From Kocuria palustris (GTDB lineage: Bacteria; Actinomycetota; Actinomycetes; Actinomycetales; Micrococcaceae): a DNA stretch of 64,000 bases. This document shows positions 1 through 7,979 of this stretch, in pieces. The stretch is taken from contig NZ_VDOR01000005.1 of NCBI RefSeq assembly GCF_007666205.1, positions 1-64,000 of the forward strand, given 5' to 3'. Below the pieces are notes generated by a model. The model was not told the DNA's origin, ran no database searches, and saw only the letters and a list, made by a program, of their open reading frames with translations. Both the position numbers and the translations under genes were made by a program. Within the stretch, counting starts at the first letter, position 1; every line of letters begins with the position of its first letter.

Positions 1-120
1 GAGATCCACTGGGCCCGAGCCCAGGGCATCACCACCGGCTGGCCCGACGGCACCTTCCGCCCGATGCACCAGACCCACCGCGACGCCATGGCCGCATTCC
101 TCTATCGTCTCGAGCACTGA
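1..120 (+). CDS. S-layer homology (SLH) domain protein, 3' end only
   Basis: The window opens inside this gene, so only the last 39 residues are visible. They carry the second half of an SLH repeat: GWPDGTFRP, then an R-D-A-M-A-AFLYRL stretch, then the stop. SLH repeats usually sit in groups of three and anchor exported proteins to cell-wall polymers. The catalytic or functional part lies upstream of the window and cannot be judged. The next gene starts 133 bases downstream on the same strand with its own ribosome binding site, so no operon is implied. The SLH call is firm and the function of the whole protein is unknown. Confidence 0.8.
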   Translation, partial: EIHWARAQGITTGWPDGTFRPMHQTHRDAMAAFLYRLEH

Positions 121-253
121 TGATCCCGGGCACTGATCGGCCCGGCCGGTGGAGTGGGAGGACGAGCCGGCATCGAGGGCCGCTCGGCGGGATCGGCTGA
201 GCAGGCCGATCATCGACCTGGACGCGAGACCCCGAGGGAAGGACGGTGGCCGC

Positions 254-700
254 ATGGAGGATCTCAGGATCCCCCCGGGCCCCGGCATCCCCCGGGGTCT
301 CGTCGTCCCCGCCGCCGAGCTCGACGAGCGGTTCACGCGGTCCTCGGGCCCCGGGGGCCAGTCGGTGAACACGACCGACACCCGGGTCCGGCTGCGGCTG
401 GACCTCGCCTCCTGCACGGCCCTGACCGACGACCAGCGCCGACGCGCCATGGCGTCGCTGCGCTCCCGGCTCCGTGGGAGCGAGCTGGCGGTCGAGGCCT
501 CCGAGCACCGCTCCCAGCTGCGCAATCGGAAGGCCGCCCGGCAGCGCATGGCGGAGCTGCTCAGGGAGGCGCTGGCGCCCCCGGCTCCGCAGCGCAGGCC
601 GACGAAGCCCACGCGCGGCTCCCAGCGACGGCGGCTCAGGGCCAAGAAGGTCCGCTCGGGGATCAAGGCCGCCCGGAAGCAGCCCGGCCCGGACGCCTGA
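254..700 (+). CDS. arfB: Alternative ribosome-rescue factor ArfB (YaeJ-type peptidyl-tRNA hydrolase)
   Basis: 148 residues, the usual ArfB size. The class I release-factor catalytic loop is present as SSGPGGQSVNTTDTRV near residue 35, with the GGQ that drives peptidyl-tRNA hydrolysis. There is no codon-recognition domain. The C-terminus is a basic tail rich in R and K (about residues 105-148), as in ArfB, where the tail enters the empty mRNA channel of stalled ribosomes. I chose the ATG at 254 because GAAGGA lies just upstream and MEDLRIPPG resembles family N-termini; the frame stays open back to 149. It is probably monocistronic: the next gene on this strand has its own promoter-like site. 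Confidence 0.9.
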   Translation: MEDLRIPPGPGIPRGLVVPAAELDERFTRSSGPGGQSVNTTDTRVRLRLDLASCTALTDDQRRRAMASLRSRLRGSELAVEASEHRSQLRNRKAARQRMAELLREALAPPAPQRRPTKPTRGSQRRRLRAKKVRSGIKAARKQPGPDA

Positions 701-785
701 GCGGCTCGGGTGCCCCCCCTTTCCGGGCAGCACGGGGCATGCCCCGCGGCCGCGGCGGGCCGCCCGCCTCCGCCGAGGCGAGGAG

Positions 786-791
786 TAGCAT
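786..791 (+). promoter_or_regulatory. -10 box (TAGCAT) of a probable leaderless promoter for the MFS gene
   Basis: TAGCAT ends 7 nt before the GTG at 799, the spacing expected if transcription begins on the start codon itself. An AGGAG at 781-785 lies further upstream and would be too distant for a normal ribosome binding site. This is read from spacing only. Confidence 0.5.
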
Positions 792-798
792 CCCTCGG

Positions 799-2268
799 GT
801 GCCCGATCCCGTCTCGCCCGCAGCGCCCTCGTCACCCGCCGTCGATCCCCGCCGCTCCCGCATCCTCGCGGTGCTGCTGTCCTCGCTGTTCATGTCGCTC
901 GTGGCCGTCAGCATCATCAACGTGGCGCTGCCGGCGATCCAGAGCGATCTCGATGCCACCTCCACCGACCTGCAGTGGGTGCTCTCCGGCTACGCGCTGT
1001 CCTTCGGCGTGGTCCTGGTGGCCGCCGGGCGCGCCGGCGACCTCTTCGGGCGCGAGCGGATCTTCGTGGCCGGGATGGCGCTGTTCTGCCTCGCCTCCCT
1101 GGCGGCGGCCCTGGCGCCCTCGGCCCTGGTCCTCAACCTCGCCCGCGTCGTCATGGGCATCGGCTCGGGGCTCATCAATCCCCAGGTCTCCGGGCTGATC
1201 CAGCAGCACTACCGCGGCAGGGAGCGAGCGTGGGCCTTCGGCCTGTTCGGCGGGATCGTCGGCATGGCGGTGGCGATCGGCCCGGTCATCGGCGGCCTGC
1301 TGATCGGGCTGCTGCCCTCCGGGATCGGCTGGCGCGCCACGATCGGCGTCAATGTGCCGCTGGGGGCGCTCATCCTCCTGCTGTCGCTGCGCTGGCTCGA
1401 CCTGCGCAGGAGCCGATCGGCCGAGGACCACCGCTCGCACGACCTCGACCCGGTGGGCGCGGTCCTGCTGGGCCTGGCCGTGCTGACGATCATGCTGCCG
1501 TTCATGATCGCGGAGCAGGAGCCCGCCGCCTGGTGGCTGCTGCCCGTCGGAGCGCTGCTCGTCGCGGCCTGGGTCGGGTGGGAGCGCCGCTACCAGGCCC
1601 GGGGCAGGGCGCCGATGGTCGACCTGCGGCTGTTCCGCACCCGCAGCTACACGCTCGGCACCCTGATGATCGCCGTCTACTTCACCGGGGGGACCACCAT
1701 CTGGGTCATCCAGGCGCAGCTGGTGCAGCAGGGCCTGGGCGAATCGGCGCTGGTCGCGGGGCTCCTGGCCCTGCCCGGCGCGATCCTCAGCGCACTGGCC
1801 GCGCAGCTGGGAGGGCGGCTCGTGACGCGGATCGGGCGCTGGACGGTGGTCACCGGCCTGGTCGTCGTCCTGTACGGCCTCGGCGCCACGATCCTCAGCA
1901 CCCCGCAGATCGTCTCGGGGGCCGCACCGGTGTGGCTGCTCAGCGTCGTCATGGCCCCGATCGGCTTCGGTGCCGGCATGGTCACCAGCCCCAATCAGAC
2001 GCTCACCCTCCGGGAGGTCCCGGTGGCCGAGGGCGGCACGGCGGCGGCCATCATGCAGACGGGCCAGCGCATCGGCACGGCCGTGGGCTCCGCCGGCGTC
2101 ATGGGCGTCTACTTCCTCCTGCTCCCGCGCGGAGCCGATCAGGCGGCCGACGCGGCCTACCTCATCATCGGCACGATCGTGGCCCTGGCCCTGATCGTCG
2201 CGCTCGTCGACGCGTTCAGCTCCCCCGCCGGCGGACGCGTGGGCGGGCGGAGGGCGGTCGAGGACTGA
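799..2268 (+). CDS. MFS drug exporter of the DHA2 (EmrB/QacA, 14-TM) family
   Basis: 489 residues, inner-membrane proton-driven exporter. The sequence shows successive hydrophobic helices. The first helix carries SIINVALPAI and is followed by LQWVLSGYAL, both characteristic of the DHA2 group. The loop 2-3 motif appears as GRAGDLFGRER, and a motif C-like glycine-rich helix follows (GGIVGMAVAIGPVIGGLL). The C-terminal half ends with a short charged tail. The start is uncertain: the GTG at 799 is in frame, sits 7 nt after a TAGCAT box, and leaves a short cytoplasmic N-terminus (DPRRSRI) before helix 1. The substrate cannot be inferred because there is no adjacent TetR or MarR regulator. Confidence 0.85.
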   Translation: MPDPVSPAAPSSPAVDPRRSRILAVLLSSLFMSLVAVSIINVALPAIQSDLDATSTDLQWVLSGYALSFGVVLVAAGRAGDLFGRERIFVAGMALFCLASLAAALAPSALVLNLARVVMGIGSGLINPQVSGLIQQHYRGRERAWAFGLFGGIVGMAVAIGPVIGGLLIGLLPSGIGWRATIGVNVPLGALILLLSLRWLDLRRSRSAEDHRSHDLDPVGAVLLGLAVLTIMLPFMIAEQEPAAWWLLPVGALLVAAWVGWERRYQARGRAPMVDLRLFRTRSYTLGTLMIAVYFTGGTTIWVIQAQLVQQGLGESALVAGLLALPGAILSALAAQLGGRLVTRIGRWTVVTGLVVVLYGLGATILSTPQIVSGAAPVWLLSVVMAPIGFGAGMVTSPNQTLTLREVPVAEGGTAAAIMQTGQRIGTAVGSAGVMGVYFLLLPRGADQAADAAYLIIGTIVALALIVALVDAFSSPAGGRVGGRRAVED

Positions 2269-2360
2269 GGCCTTCATCGCCGCGCCCGGTCCGCAGGCGT
2301 CGCCGGCGCCGGGTCCGCAGACGGGCGGGGGCCCGACATCATCGGCGCTCGGACGTGGAC

Positions 2361-2401
2361 GGAGGCCGACGGCCGCATGCAGGATGCGGCCGCCGGCCTC
2401 C
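2361..2401. terminator. Bidirectional hairpin between convergent MFS and tpx genes
   Basis: An 18-base arm (2361-2378) pairs with 2384-2401 across a 5-base loop with one mismatch. There is no T-run. It sits in the 210-base gap between two convergent genes, so it probably stops transcription from both sides. Nothing else is recognisable in the gap apart from a G-run near 2450-2461. Confidence 0.65.
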
Positions 2402-2478
2402 GATGCCCGGAGGGGCCCCGCGCCGCGCCGGCGACCGCCTGACCCGGCGGCCGGGGGGGGGTAGAGGGCCCGCGATCC

Positions 2479-2973
2479 TCAGGACAGGACGCTGACGACG
2501 GCCTGGTAGTCCGGCTCGTTGGCGATCTCGTCGACGAGCTGCGTGTAGACCACGCTGCCCTCGGGATCGATCACCACGACGCTGCGCGCGAGCAGGCCGG
2601 CCAGCGGGCCGTCGGCCATGGTGACTCCGTAATCCTCGCCGAAGCTCGAGCGGAACGCGGAGGCCATCGTGACGCCTTCGATGCCCTCGGCACCGCAGAA
2701 GCGCTCCTGCGCGAACGGCAGGTCCTTCGAGACGCAGACGACGGCGGTGTTCTCGAAGCCGGCCGCGAGCTCGTTGAACCGGCGCACCGAGGCTGCGCAC
2801 GTCCCGGTGTCGACGCTCGGGAAGATGTTCAGCACGACGCGCCGGCCGCTGAAGTCCGAGGCCCGCACGGATCCCAGATCGGAGCCCACGAGATCGAAGT
2901 CGGGAGCCGCCTCGGCGGCCCTGGGGAGCTCGTCGACGGTGCGGACGGGTTCTGCCTTGAATGCGGTGTCCAT
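2479..2973 (-). CDS. tpx: Thiol peroxidase Tpx (atypical 2-Cys peroxiredoxin)
   Basis: 164 residues, the standard Tpx length. It reduces hydrogen peroxide and organic hydroperoxides using thioredoxin as electron donor, in the cytoplasm. The peroxidatic cysteine is C59 in the motif [16 protein letters not shown]. The resolving cysteine is C93 in ERFCGAEGI, the spacing seen in Tpx enzymes. DLPFAQ precedes the resolving Cys as expected. The ATG at 2973 is supported by a TAGGGT hexamer 7 nt upstream (leaderless pattern) and by the conserved start of the protein. It is monocistronic and convergent with the MFS gene. Confidence 0.95.
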   Translation of the reverse strand: MDTAFKAEPVRTVDELPRAAEAAPDFDLVGSDLGSVRASDFSGRRVVLNIFPSVDTGTCAASVRRFNELAAGFENTAVVCVSKDLPFAQERFCGAEGIEGVTMASAFRSSFGEDYGVTMADGPLAGLLARSVVVIDPEGSVVYTQLVDEIANEPDYQAVVSVLS

Positions 2974-2980
2974 GGTGCCG

Positions 2981-2986
2981 ACCCTA
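2981..2986 (-). promoter_or_regulatory. -10 box (TAGGGT) of a leaderless tpx promoter
   Basis: On the minus strand TAGGGT ends 7 nt before the tpx ATG at 2973, and there is no Shine-Dalgarno sequence in between. Transcription would start at or next to the A of ATG. Confidence 0.6.
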
Positions 2987-3137
2987 GCGCGCCGAGCCGT
3001 CCCGGAGCAGTGACGGGGCTCAAGGGCCGGACTCGCTCCCGCTGCGCCCGTGGGCGATGATGGGGGCACCGGTGCCCGATGACGGGTACGGGCATTCCCC
3101 GCCCACGATTCAAGTTTCGCCTGAGAGTCGAGAGAAA

Positions 3138-3539
3138 ATGACTGGACCTGTACCTGAAGTCGAAGTCCGCGACGAGCCCGCCCGACGCATCCAGCCCTTC
3201 GTGATCCTCTGGATCGCCCTGGACGCCGTCCTCGTGTGCGTCTTCGCCGCGATCGGGACCTCGTCGCACGGCGGGGACCCGTGGGCGTTCTTCGAGCCTG
3301 CGTGGCCCTTCCTCGTCGGGCTCGCGCTGGGCTGGCTCGGCGTGGCCTGGCTGCGCCGCCCCGGACGGGCCCTGGTGCCCGGTGCGCTGATCTGGATCGT
3401 GACCGTGGTCGTCGGCGCCCTGCTGCGGGTCGCGTCCGGGCACGGCGCCCCGCTGTCCTTCCTGCTGGTCACGTCGCTCGTGCTCGCCGTGTTCCTGCTG
3501 GGCTGGCGGCTGATCGCCCTGGCCCTCGTGCGGGACTGA
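3138..3539 (+). CDS. DUF3054 family membrane protein
   Basis: 133 residues with four predicted membrane helices: [36 protein letters not shown], a third around [14 protein letters not shown], and a fourth at [15 protein letters not shown]. This is the DUF3054 architecture, and the function is unknown. I start at the ATG at 3138, where the GAGAG/GAGAA stretch upstream could serve as a weak ribosome binding site and the N-terminus reads [10 protein letters not shown]. It is divergent from tpx and followed on the same strand by a promoter-like TACAGT for the next gene. Confidence 0.8.
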   Translation: MTGPVPEVEVRDEPARRIQPFVILWIALDAVLVCVFAAIGTSSHGGDPWAFFEPAWPFLVGLALGWLGVAWLRRPGRALVPGALIWIVTVVVGALLRVASGHGAPLSFLLVTSLVLAVFLLGWRLIALALVRD

Positions 3540-3601
3540 GGCGCCCCGGCCGCGCGGCCCGCCACCCCTGCCGGGCCGGCGGGGCGAGCGGGTCGGATCG
3601 C

Positions 3602-3607
3602 TACAGT
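3602..3607 (+). promoter_or_regulatory. -10-like TACAGT upstream of the AsnC-domain gene
   Basis: TACAGT lies about 60 bases before the ATG at 3670, which has its own strong GGAGG. This would give a conventional leader of roughly 55 nt. No convincing -35 is visible. Confidence 0.4.
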
Positions 3608-3669
3608 GGACGGCGGACGCGCCGGGCGCGATCCGCCCCGTCAGCACCCCGTCCGCTCAGGAGGCAGCC

Positions 3670-3948
3670 ATGTTCACCGCCATCGTCATGATCAGCACCG
3701 ATCCGGAGCGCATCCCCGAGGTCGCCCAGGAGATCTCCGATCTGCGCGGGGTCTCCGAGGTCTACTCCGTGACCGGGGAATGGGATCTGATCGCCCTGGT
3801 GCGCGTGCGCCGCCACGAGGAGCTCGCGGACGTGATCGCCGATCGCCTCTCGAAGGTCCACGGCATCCAGGAGACGGTCACGCAGATCGCCTTCCGCACC
3901 TACAGCAGCCACGATCTGGAGGAGGCGTTCTCCCTGGGCATGGACTGA
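3670..3948 (+). CDS. Stand-alone Lrp/AsnC ligand-binding (RAM) domain protein
   Basis: 92 residues consisting only of the alpha/beta RAM sandwich of Lrp/AsnC regulators. There is no helix-turn-helix, so it cannot bind DNA like a full-length AsnC protein. Visible family features are the N-terminal AIVMISTDPERIPEVA strand-helix, SVTGEWDLIALVRV in the middle, and the C-terminal TQIAFRTYSSHDLE. Such proteins form decameric rings and bind amino acids in characterised homologues; the ligand here is unknown. CAGGAGG 6 nt before the ATG sets the start. It faces trpD across a strong terminator, and in Actinobacteria this small gene is commonly found beside trpD and ctaE. Confidence 0.85.
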   Translation: MFTAIVMISTDPERIPEVAQEISDLRGVSEVYSVTGEWDLIALVRVRRHEELADVIADRLSKVHGIQETVTQIAFRTYSSHDLEEAFSLGMD

Positions 3949-3970
3949 CGGGCCACCGACCCGGAGCGCA

Positions 3971-4003
3971 GCGGGCCCCCTTCCGACGCGGAAGGGGGCC
4001 CGC
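3971..4003. terminator. Bidirectional terminator between the AsnC-domain gene and trpD
   Basis: A perfect 14-base inverted repeat (3971-3984 with 3990-4003) with a 5-base loop, followed by TTCC. It sits between convergent genes. Confidence 0.75.
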
Positions 4004-4059
4004 TTCCGCGCGGAGCCCTGTGCCGGGCACCCGGGGATCGCGAGCGGGGCCCGATCCGC

Positions 4060-5130
4060 TCAGGACCGGGTATGGGCCACCCAGCGGTCGAGCACCTGCT
4101 GCGCCGCACCGGTGTCGATCGACTCGGCGGCTCGGGCGATGGCGCCGGCCATGCGCTCCTCGAACGAGCCGGCGGCGGGCCCGTCGTCGAGGGCCATGAG
4201 CGCGGCAGCGGAGTTCAGCAGGACCGTGTTGCGCACGTGCCCGTCGTCTCCCGAGAGAACGCGGCGGGCCACGGCCGCGTTGTACTGCGCGTCCTGCCCC
4301 CGCAGGTCCTCGACCGTGCCGCGCGGCATCCCGTAGTCCTGCGGCTCGAGCGCGTGCCGGGTGATCTCCCCCTCGCGGACCTCCCAGACCTCCGAGGCCT
4401 CGGTGATCGTGAGCTCGTCGAGCCCGTCGCCCCCGCGGAAGACCAGGGCCCGGTGCCCGCGGTCGCGGAAGACCCCGGCCATGACCGGCGCCAGCGCGCG
4501 GTCGGCCACGCCGATCGCCGAGGCCTCGACGAGGGCGGGGTTCGTGATCGGCCCCAGGAAGTTGAACGCGGTGGCCACGCCCAGGGTCCTGCGCGCCGCG
4601 GCGGCGAAGCGCATGGAGGGGTGGAAGGTCTGGGCGAAGCAGAAGGTGATGCCGACCTCGCGGGCGCAGGACTCGACCATCGACACGGGCATGTCCAGCT
4701 GCACGCCCAGCGCCTCGAGGCAGTCGGCCGACCCCGACTTCGAGGACGAAGCGCGGTTGCCGTGCTTGACCACGCGGGCCCCTGCCCCCGCCGCCACGAG
4801 GGCGGACATCGTGGAGATGTTCACCGAGCGCAGGCGGTCGCCGCCGGTCCCGACGATGTCCACGGCCGGACCGGGCACGTCCAGCGGGCGGGCGTGGGCC
4901 ACCATCGCGTCGGCCAGGCCCTTGAGCTCGTCGACGGTCTCCCCCTTGGCCCGCAGCGCGACCAGGAAGCCGGCCAGCACGGTGTCCTGGACGTCGCCCT
5001 GCATGACGGCGTCCATGGCGGACCATGCCTGGGCCGCGCTCAGATCTCGGCCCTCGATCAGGGCGGTGGTGATCTCGGGCCAGTCCGGCGGCGCCGAGGC
5101 GGACGTGTGGATGTCGCTGTCGGAAGTCAC
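4060..5130 (-). CDS. trpD: Anthranilate phosphoribosyltransferase
   Basis: 356 residues. It transfers the phosphoribosyl group of PRPP to anthranilate, the second step of the tryptophan branch. The PRPP-binding glycine-rich loop is [18 protein letters not shown] at about residues 91-108, and the anthranilate/Mg region [15 protein letters not shown] follows. DE metal ligands appear later in [16 protein letters not shown]. The start is a GTG (5130), read as leaderless because TAGAGT ends 6 nt upstream and no ribosome binding site precedes it. No other trp genes are nearby, as is common when trpD is separated from trpE-C-B-A. Length is normal for the family. Confidence 0.95.
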   Translation of the reverse strand: MTSDSDIHTSASAPPDWPEITTALIEGRDLSAAQAWSAMDAVMQGDVQDTVLAGFLVALRAKGETVDELKGLADAMVAHARPLDVPGPAVDIVGTGGDRLRSVNISTMSALVAAGAGARVVKHGNRASSSKSGSADCLEALGVQLDMPVSMVESCAREVGITFCFAQTFHPSMRFAAAARRTLGVATAFNFLGPITNPALVEASAIGVADRALAPVMAGVFRDRGHRALVFRGGDGLDELTITEASEVWEVREGEITRHALEPQDYGMPRGTVEDLRGQDAQYNAAVARRVLSGDDGHVRNTVLLNSAAALMALDDGPAAGSFEERMAGAIARAAESIDTGAAQQVLDRWVAHTRS

Positions 5131-5136
5131 AGCCCG

Positions 5137-5142
5137 ACTCTA
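5137..5142 (-). promoter_or_regulatory. -10 box (TAGAGT) of a leaderless trpD promoter
   Basis: TAGAGT on the minus strand ends 6 nt before the GTG start of trpD. No Shine-Dalgarno sequence is present between them. Confidence 0.6.
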
Positions 5143-5264
5143 TCCCCGGCGCGGCGCCGCATCCCCGGCACAGCGCGGCACGGCTGCCTCGGGCCCTTCG
5201 AGCCCGCCGGATCGGGCCTTCCCGGAAGGGAACGGAATCCATGGTTCTCCCCGGGGTGTCTCAG

Positions 5265-5294
5265 TTGGTTCGCAGAACCGTTTGGCGACATAAT
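5265..5294 (+). promoter_or_regulatory. Promoter of the ctaE-qcrCAB operon (TTGGTT / CATAAT)
   Basis: TTGGTT (5265-5270) and CATAAT (5289-5294) are separated by 18 bases. The -10 overlaps the first ATG of ctaE (5293-5295), so a transcript from this promoter would begin near 5302, exactly at an in-frame GTG. This makes a leaderless start at 5302 the better reading if the promoter is real. Confidence 0.5.
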
Positions 5295-5937
5295 GTCGAT
5301 CGTGACGACTGCAACCCATGCCCCAGCCAGGCCCGCCCCGGTCATCAACCGCCCGAACCTCACCGCAGTGGGGACCATCGTGTGGCTCGCCTCCGAAGTC
5401 ATGTTCTTCGCCGGCCTGTTCGCGATGTACTTCACTCTGCGCGCCACGGTTCCGGAGGTCTGGGACGAGGGCACCTCGCTGCTCAACATCCCCCTGGCCA
5501 CCGTCAACACGATCGTGCTGGTGCTGTCCTCCGTGACCTGCCAGTTCGGCGTGTTCGCCGCGGAGCGCCTCCAGCCCCGACGCACCGGCGGCCTCTTCAA
5601 CGTGGCCAAGTGGGGCATGGTCGAATGGTTCATCCTGACCTTCATCATGGGGGCGTTCTTCGTCTCGGTGCAGATCTTCGAGTACGCGACCCTGTACTCG
5701 CACGGCCTGAGCATCGCGTCGTCGGCCTACGGCTCGGCCTTCTACCTGACCACGGGCTTCCACGCCATCCACGTGACGGGCGGGCTCGTGGCCTTCCTCG
5801 TGATCATCGGCCGCGCCTTCCTGGCGAAGCGCTTCGGCCACTACGAGGCCACCTCGGCGATCGTCGTGTCCTACTACTGGCACTTCGTGGACGTCGTGTG
5901 GATCGCGCTCTTCGCGATCGTCTACTTCCTGCAGTGA
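5293..5937 (+). CDS. ctaE: Cytochrome c oxidase subunit III
   Basis: Up to 214 residues, five predicted membrane helices, matching actinobacterial CtaE. Subunit III supports the aa3 oxidase core, which in Actinobacteria forms a bcc-aa3 supercomplex with QcrABC. Visible motifs are [19 protein letters not shown] in helix 1, [13 protein letters not shown] in the middle with the conserved histidine pair, and the C-terminal [14 protein letters not shown]. The ATG at 5293 is in frame but lies inside a -10-like hexamer; the GTG at 5302 (three codons later) is an alternative leaderless start. It is the first gene of a co-directional respiratory operon with qcrC 67 bases downstream. ctaC, ctaD and ctaF are not in the window. 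Confidence 0.93.
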   Translation: MSIVTTATHAPARPAPVINRPNLTAVGTIVWLASEVMFFAGLFAMYFTLRATVPEVWDEGTSLLNIPLATVNTIVLVLSSVTCQFGVFAAERLQPRRTGGLFNVAKWGMVEWFILTFIMGAFFVSVQIFEYATLYSHGLSIASSAYGSAFYLTTGFHAIHVTGGLVAFLVIIGRAFLAKRFGHYEATSAIVVSYYWHFVDVVWIALFAIVYFLQ

Positions 5938-6004
5938 CCCGGCACCGCCGCCCCGACCGGCGCCTGCGCCAGCCCAGCACCACATCGAATCGAGGACTCC
6001 TGAC

Positions 6005-6793
6005 GTGAAGGCTCTCTCACAAAAGCGTCGCCATCCGCTCGCCATCCTGGCGCTGCTCCTGAGCGCCCTGCTGCTCACCGGTGGTCTCTATGCAGTCGCC
6101 ACCACCTCGAACCAGGCGCAGGCCGCGGAGGACTACACCGCAGAGGACGTCACCGAGGGCGAGGCCCTGTTCCTCGCCAACTGCTCCACCTGCCACGGCA
6201 TGGACGGCCAGGGCACCGACGCCGGCCCCTCGCTCGTCGGCGTGGGCGCAGCGGCCGTCGACTTCCAGGTCGGCACGGGCCGCATGCCGATGCAGATGCA
6301 GGGCCCGCAGGCCCAGCAGAAGCCGGAGCAGTTCAACGACGAGCAGACCCGCCAGCTCTCCGCCTACGTCGCCTCGCTCGGCGCCGGCCCCGCGGTCCCC
6401 GAGGACGAGTACCTCGACACCTCCCAGGGCGATGCCTCCAACGGCGCCCAGGTCTTCCTGGCCAACTGCGCCATGTGCCACAACGCCGCCGGCGCCGGCG
6501 GCGCGCTGACCCGCGGCAAGTTCGCCCCGTCCCTCATGGGCGTCGAGGAGAACCACATCTACGAGGCCATGCAGACGGGCCCGCAGAACATGCCGGTGTT
6601 CAACGACGCGAACATCACCCCCGAGGAGAAGCGCGACGTCATCACCTACCTGAAGACGATCGAGACCAACACCGACCCCGGCGGCTTCGGCCTCGGCTCG
6701 CTCGGCCCGGTCTCCGAGGGCCTGTTCATCTGGACCCTCGGCCTGATGATCATCATCGGCTTCACGGTCTGGCTCACCACCAGGTCGGCCTGA
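6005..6793 (+). CDS. qcrC: Cytochrome bcc complex dihaem cytochrome c subunit
   Basis: 262 residues with two c-type haem sites, C60-S-T-C63-H64 and C155-A-M-C158-H159, each followed by a cytochrome c fold. An N-terminal membrane segment (LAILALLLSALLLTGGLYAV) and a C-terminal one (FIWTLGLMIIIGFTVWL) hold the haem domains outside the cytoplasm. Having two fused haem domains lets QcrC pass electrons directly to the aa3 oxidase, replacing soluble cytochrome c, as known for Actinobacteria. The start is GTG with GAGGA upstream. The gene lies between ctaE and qcrA on the same strand. Confidence 0.96.
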   Translation: MKALSQKRRHPLAILALLLSALLLTGGLYAVATTSNQAQAAEDYTAEDVTEGEALFLANCSTCHGMDGQGTDAGPSLVGVGAAAVDFQVGTGRMPMQMQGPQAQQKPEQFNDEQTRQLSAYVASLGAGPAVPEDEYLDTSQGDASNGAQVFLANCAMCHNAAGAGGALTRGKFAPSLMGVEENHIYEAMQTGPQNMPVFNDANITPEEKRDVITYLKTIETNTDPGGFGLGSLGPVSEGLFIWTLGLMIIIGFTVWLTTRSA

Positions 6794-6875
6794 TCCTCCA
6801 CCCGCACGCCGTGGCCCGGCGGCCTCAGCGCCGCCGGGGCCCAGCATCACGTTTCGAGAAAGAATGAGGGACCAC

Positions 6876-7979
6876 ATGGGTAGCCATCGTGACGGCCTCC
6901 CCGAAGGCAAGAAGGGGAACGTGCTCGACCGCGGCGCGGACACGCCCCGCACCTTCGAGAACCCGGGGATGCCCCCGCACAGCCCCAGGACCACGGACGT
7001 CGGCCCGCAGGCCGCCAAGCGCGCCGAGCGCCAGGTCGTGCTGCTGTTCGTCCTGTCGATCCTGGGCTCGATCCTGTTCTTCGTGGGCTACTTCGGGATC
7101 CGCGTCGACGGCGAGTTCTACGACGTGATGAACCCCGAGCCCACGTCCCAGCTGCGGCTGCAGAACCTGCTGCTGGGCGGCGGGATCGCGCTGGGCATGC
7201 TCGGCATCGGCATCGGCATCGTGCACTGGGCCAGGACGCTCATGCCCGATCACGAGGTCGCCGAGAGCCGTCATGAGATCCGCAGCGAGGCCGACCGCGC
7301 CGAGGCCGCCGACATCATGGACACGATCGTCGACGAGTCCGGCATCAAGCGCCGCCCGCTGATCCGCAACAGCCTCATCGGCGCCATGGTCCTGGCTCCC
7401 CTGCCCTTCGTCGGGCTGCTCAAGGACCTCGGGCCCTGGAACCTCCAGCCCATGAAGCACACCCTCTGGGACGAGGGCGTCCGGCTGGTCCGCGACCCCT
7501 CCGGCACACCGATCAAGGCCTCCGACATCACGCTCGGCTCGACCTACCACGTGCTCCCGGAGAACCTCCTGGGCATGGGGCACGACGAGGGCTACCTCAA
7601 CGAGAAGGCCAAGGCCGTGGTCCTGGTCATGCGCCTGGACCCCGCCGACGTCGACGTCTCCGAGGACCGCACCGACTGGAACGTCGACGGCATCTTCGCC
7701 TACTCGAAGGTCTGCACCCACGTCGGCTGCCCGGTCGCGCTCTACGAGCAGCACACGCACCACCTGCTGTGCCCGTGCCACCAGTCGACCTTCGACCTCA
7801 CGAAGGAGTGCGAGGTCATCTTCGGCCCGGCATCCCACCCGCTGCCCCAGCTGCCCATCACGGTCGACTCCGAGGGCTACCTGGTCGCCCGCAGCGACTT
7901 CCACGAGCCGGTCGGCCCGGCCTACTCGCAGCGCATCATGCACAAGAACCAGCTTGAGGACGAGAAGGAGAACGCCTGA
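6876..7979 (+). CDS. qcrA: Rieske iron-sulfur subunit of the cytochrome bcc complex
   Basis: 367 residues from the ATG at 6876, which has GAGGG five bases upstream; an in-frame ATG at 6864 is the alternative. Three membrane helices precede the C-terminal Rieske domain, as in actinobacterial QcrA (bacterial Rieske proteins elsewhere have one). The [2Fe-2S] ligands are C280 and H282 in CTHVGC and C299 and H302 in CPCHQST, with C285 and C301 forming the stabilising disulfide. It passes electrons from quinol to QcrC. Its stop codon overlaps the qcrB start (TGATG), which implies translational coupling. Confidence 0.96.
   Translation: MGSHRDGLPEGKKGNVLDRGADTPRTFENPGMPPHSPRTTDVGPQAAKRAERQVVLLFVLSILGSILFFVGYFGIRVDGEFYDVMNPEPTSQLRLQNLLLGGGIALGMLGIGIGIVHWARTLMPDHEVAESRHEIRSEADRAEAADIMDTIVDESGIKRRPLIRNSLIGAMVLAPLPFVGLLKDLGPWNLQPMKHTLWDEGVRLVRDPSGTPIKASDITLGSTYHVLPENLLGMGHDEGYLNEKAKAVVLVMRLDPADVDVSEDRTDWNVDGIFAYSKVCTHVGCPVALYEQHTHHLLCPCHQSTFDLTKECEVIFGPASHPLPQLPITVDSEGYLVARSDFHEPVGPAYSQRIMHKNQLEDEKENA

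Noticed and set aside
832-2277. Long open frame antisense to the MFS gene, and many similar long antisense frames (for example 27405-28859, 36122-38308, 61755-63428).
   Set aside because: They lie opposite well-recognised genes, have low-complexity G/R/A/H-rich translations and no family motifs. At 74% G+C stop codons are rare in the antisense frames, so long shadows are expected.
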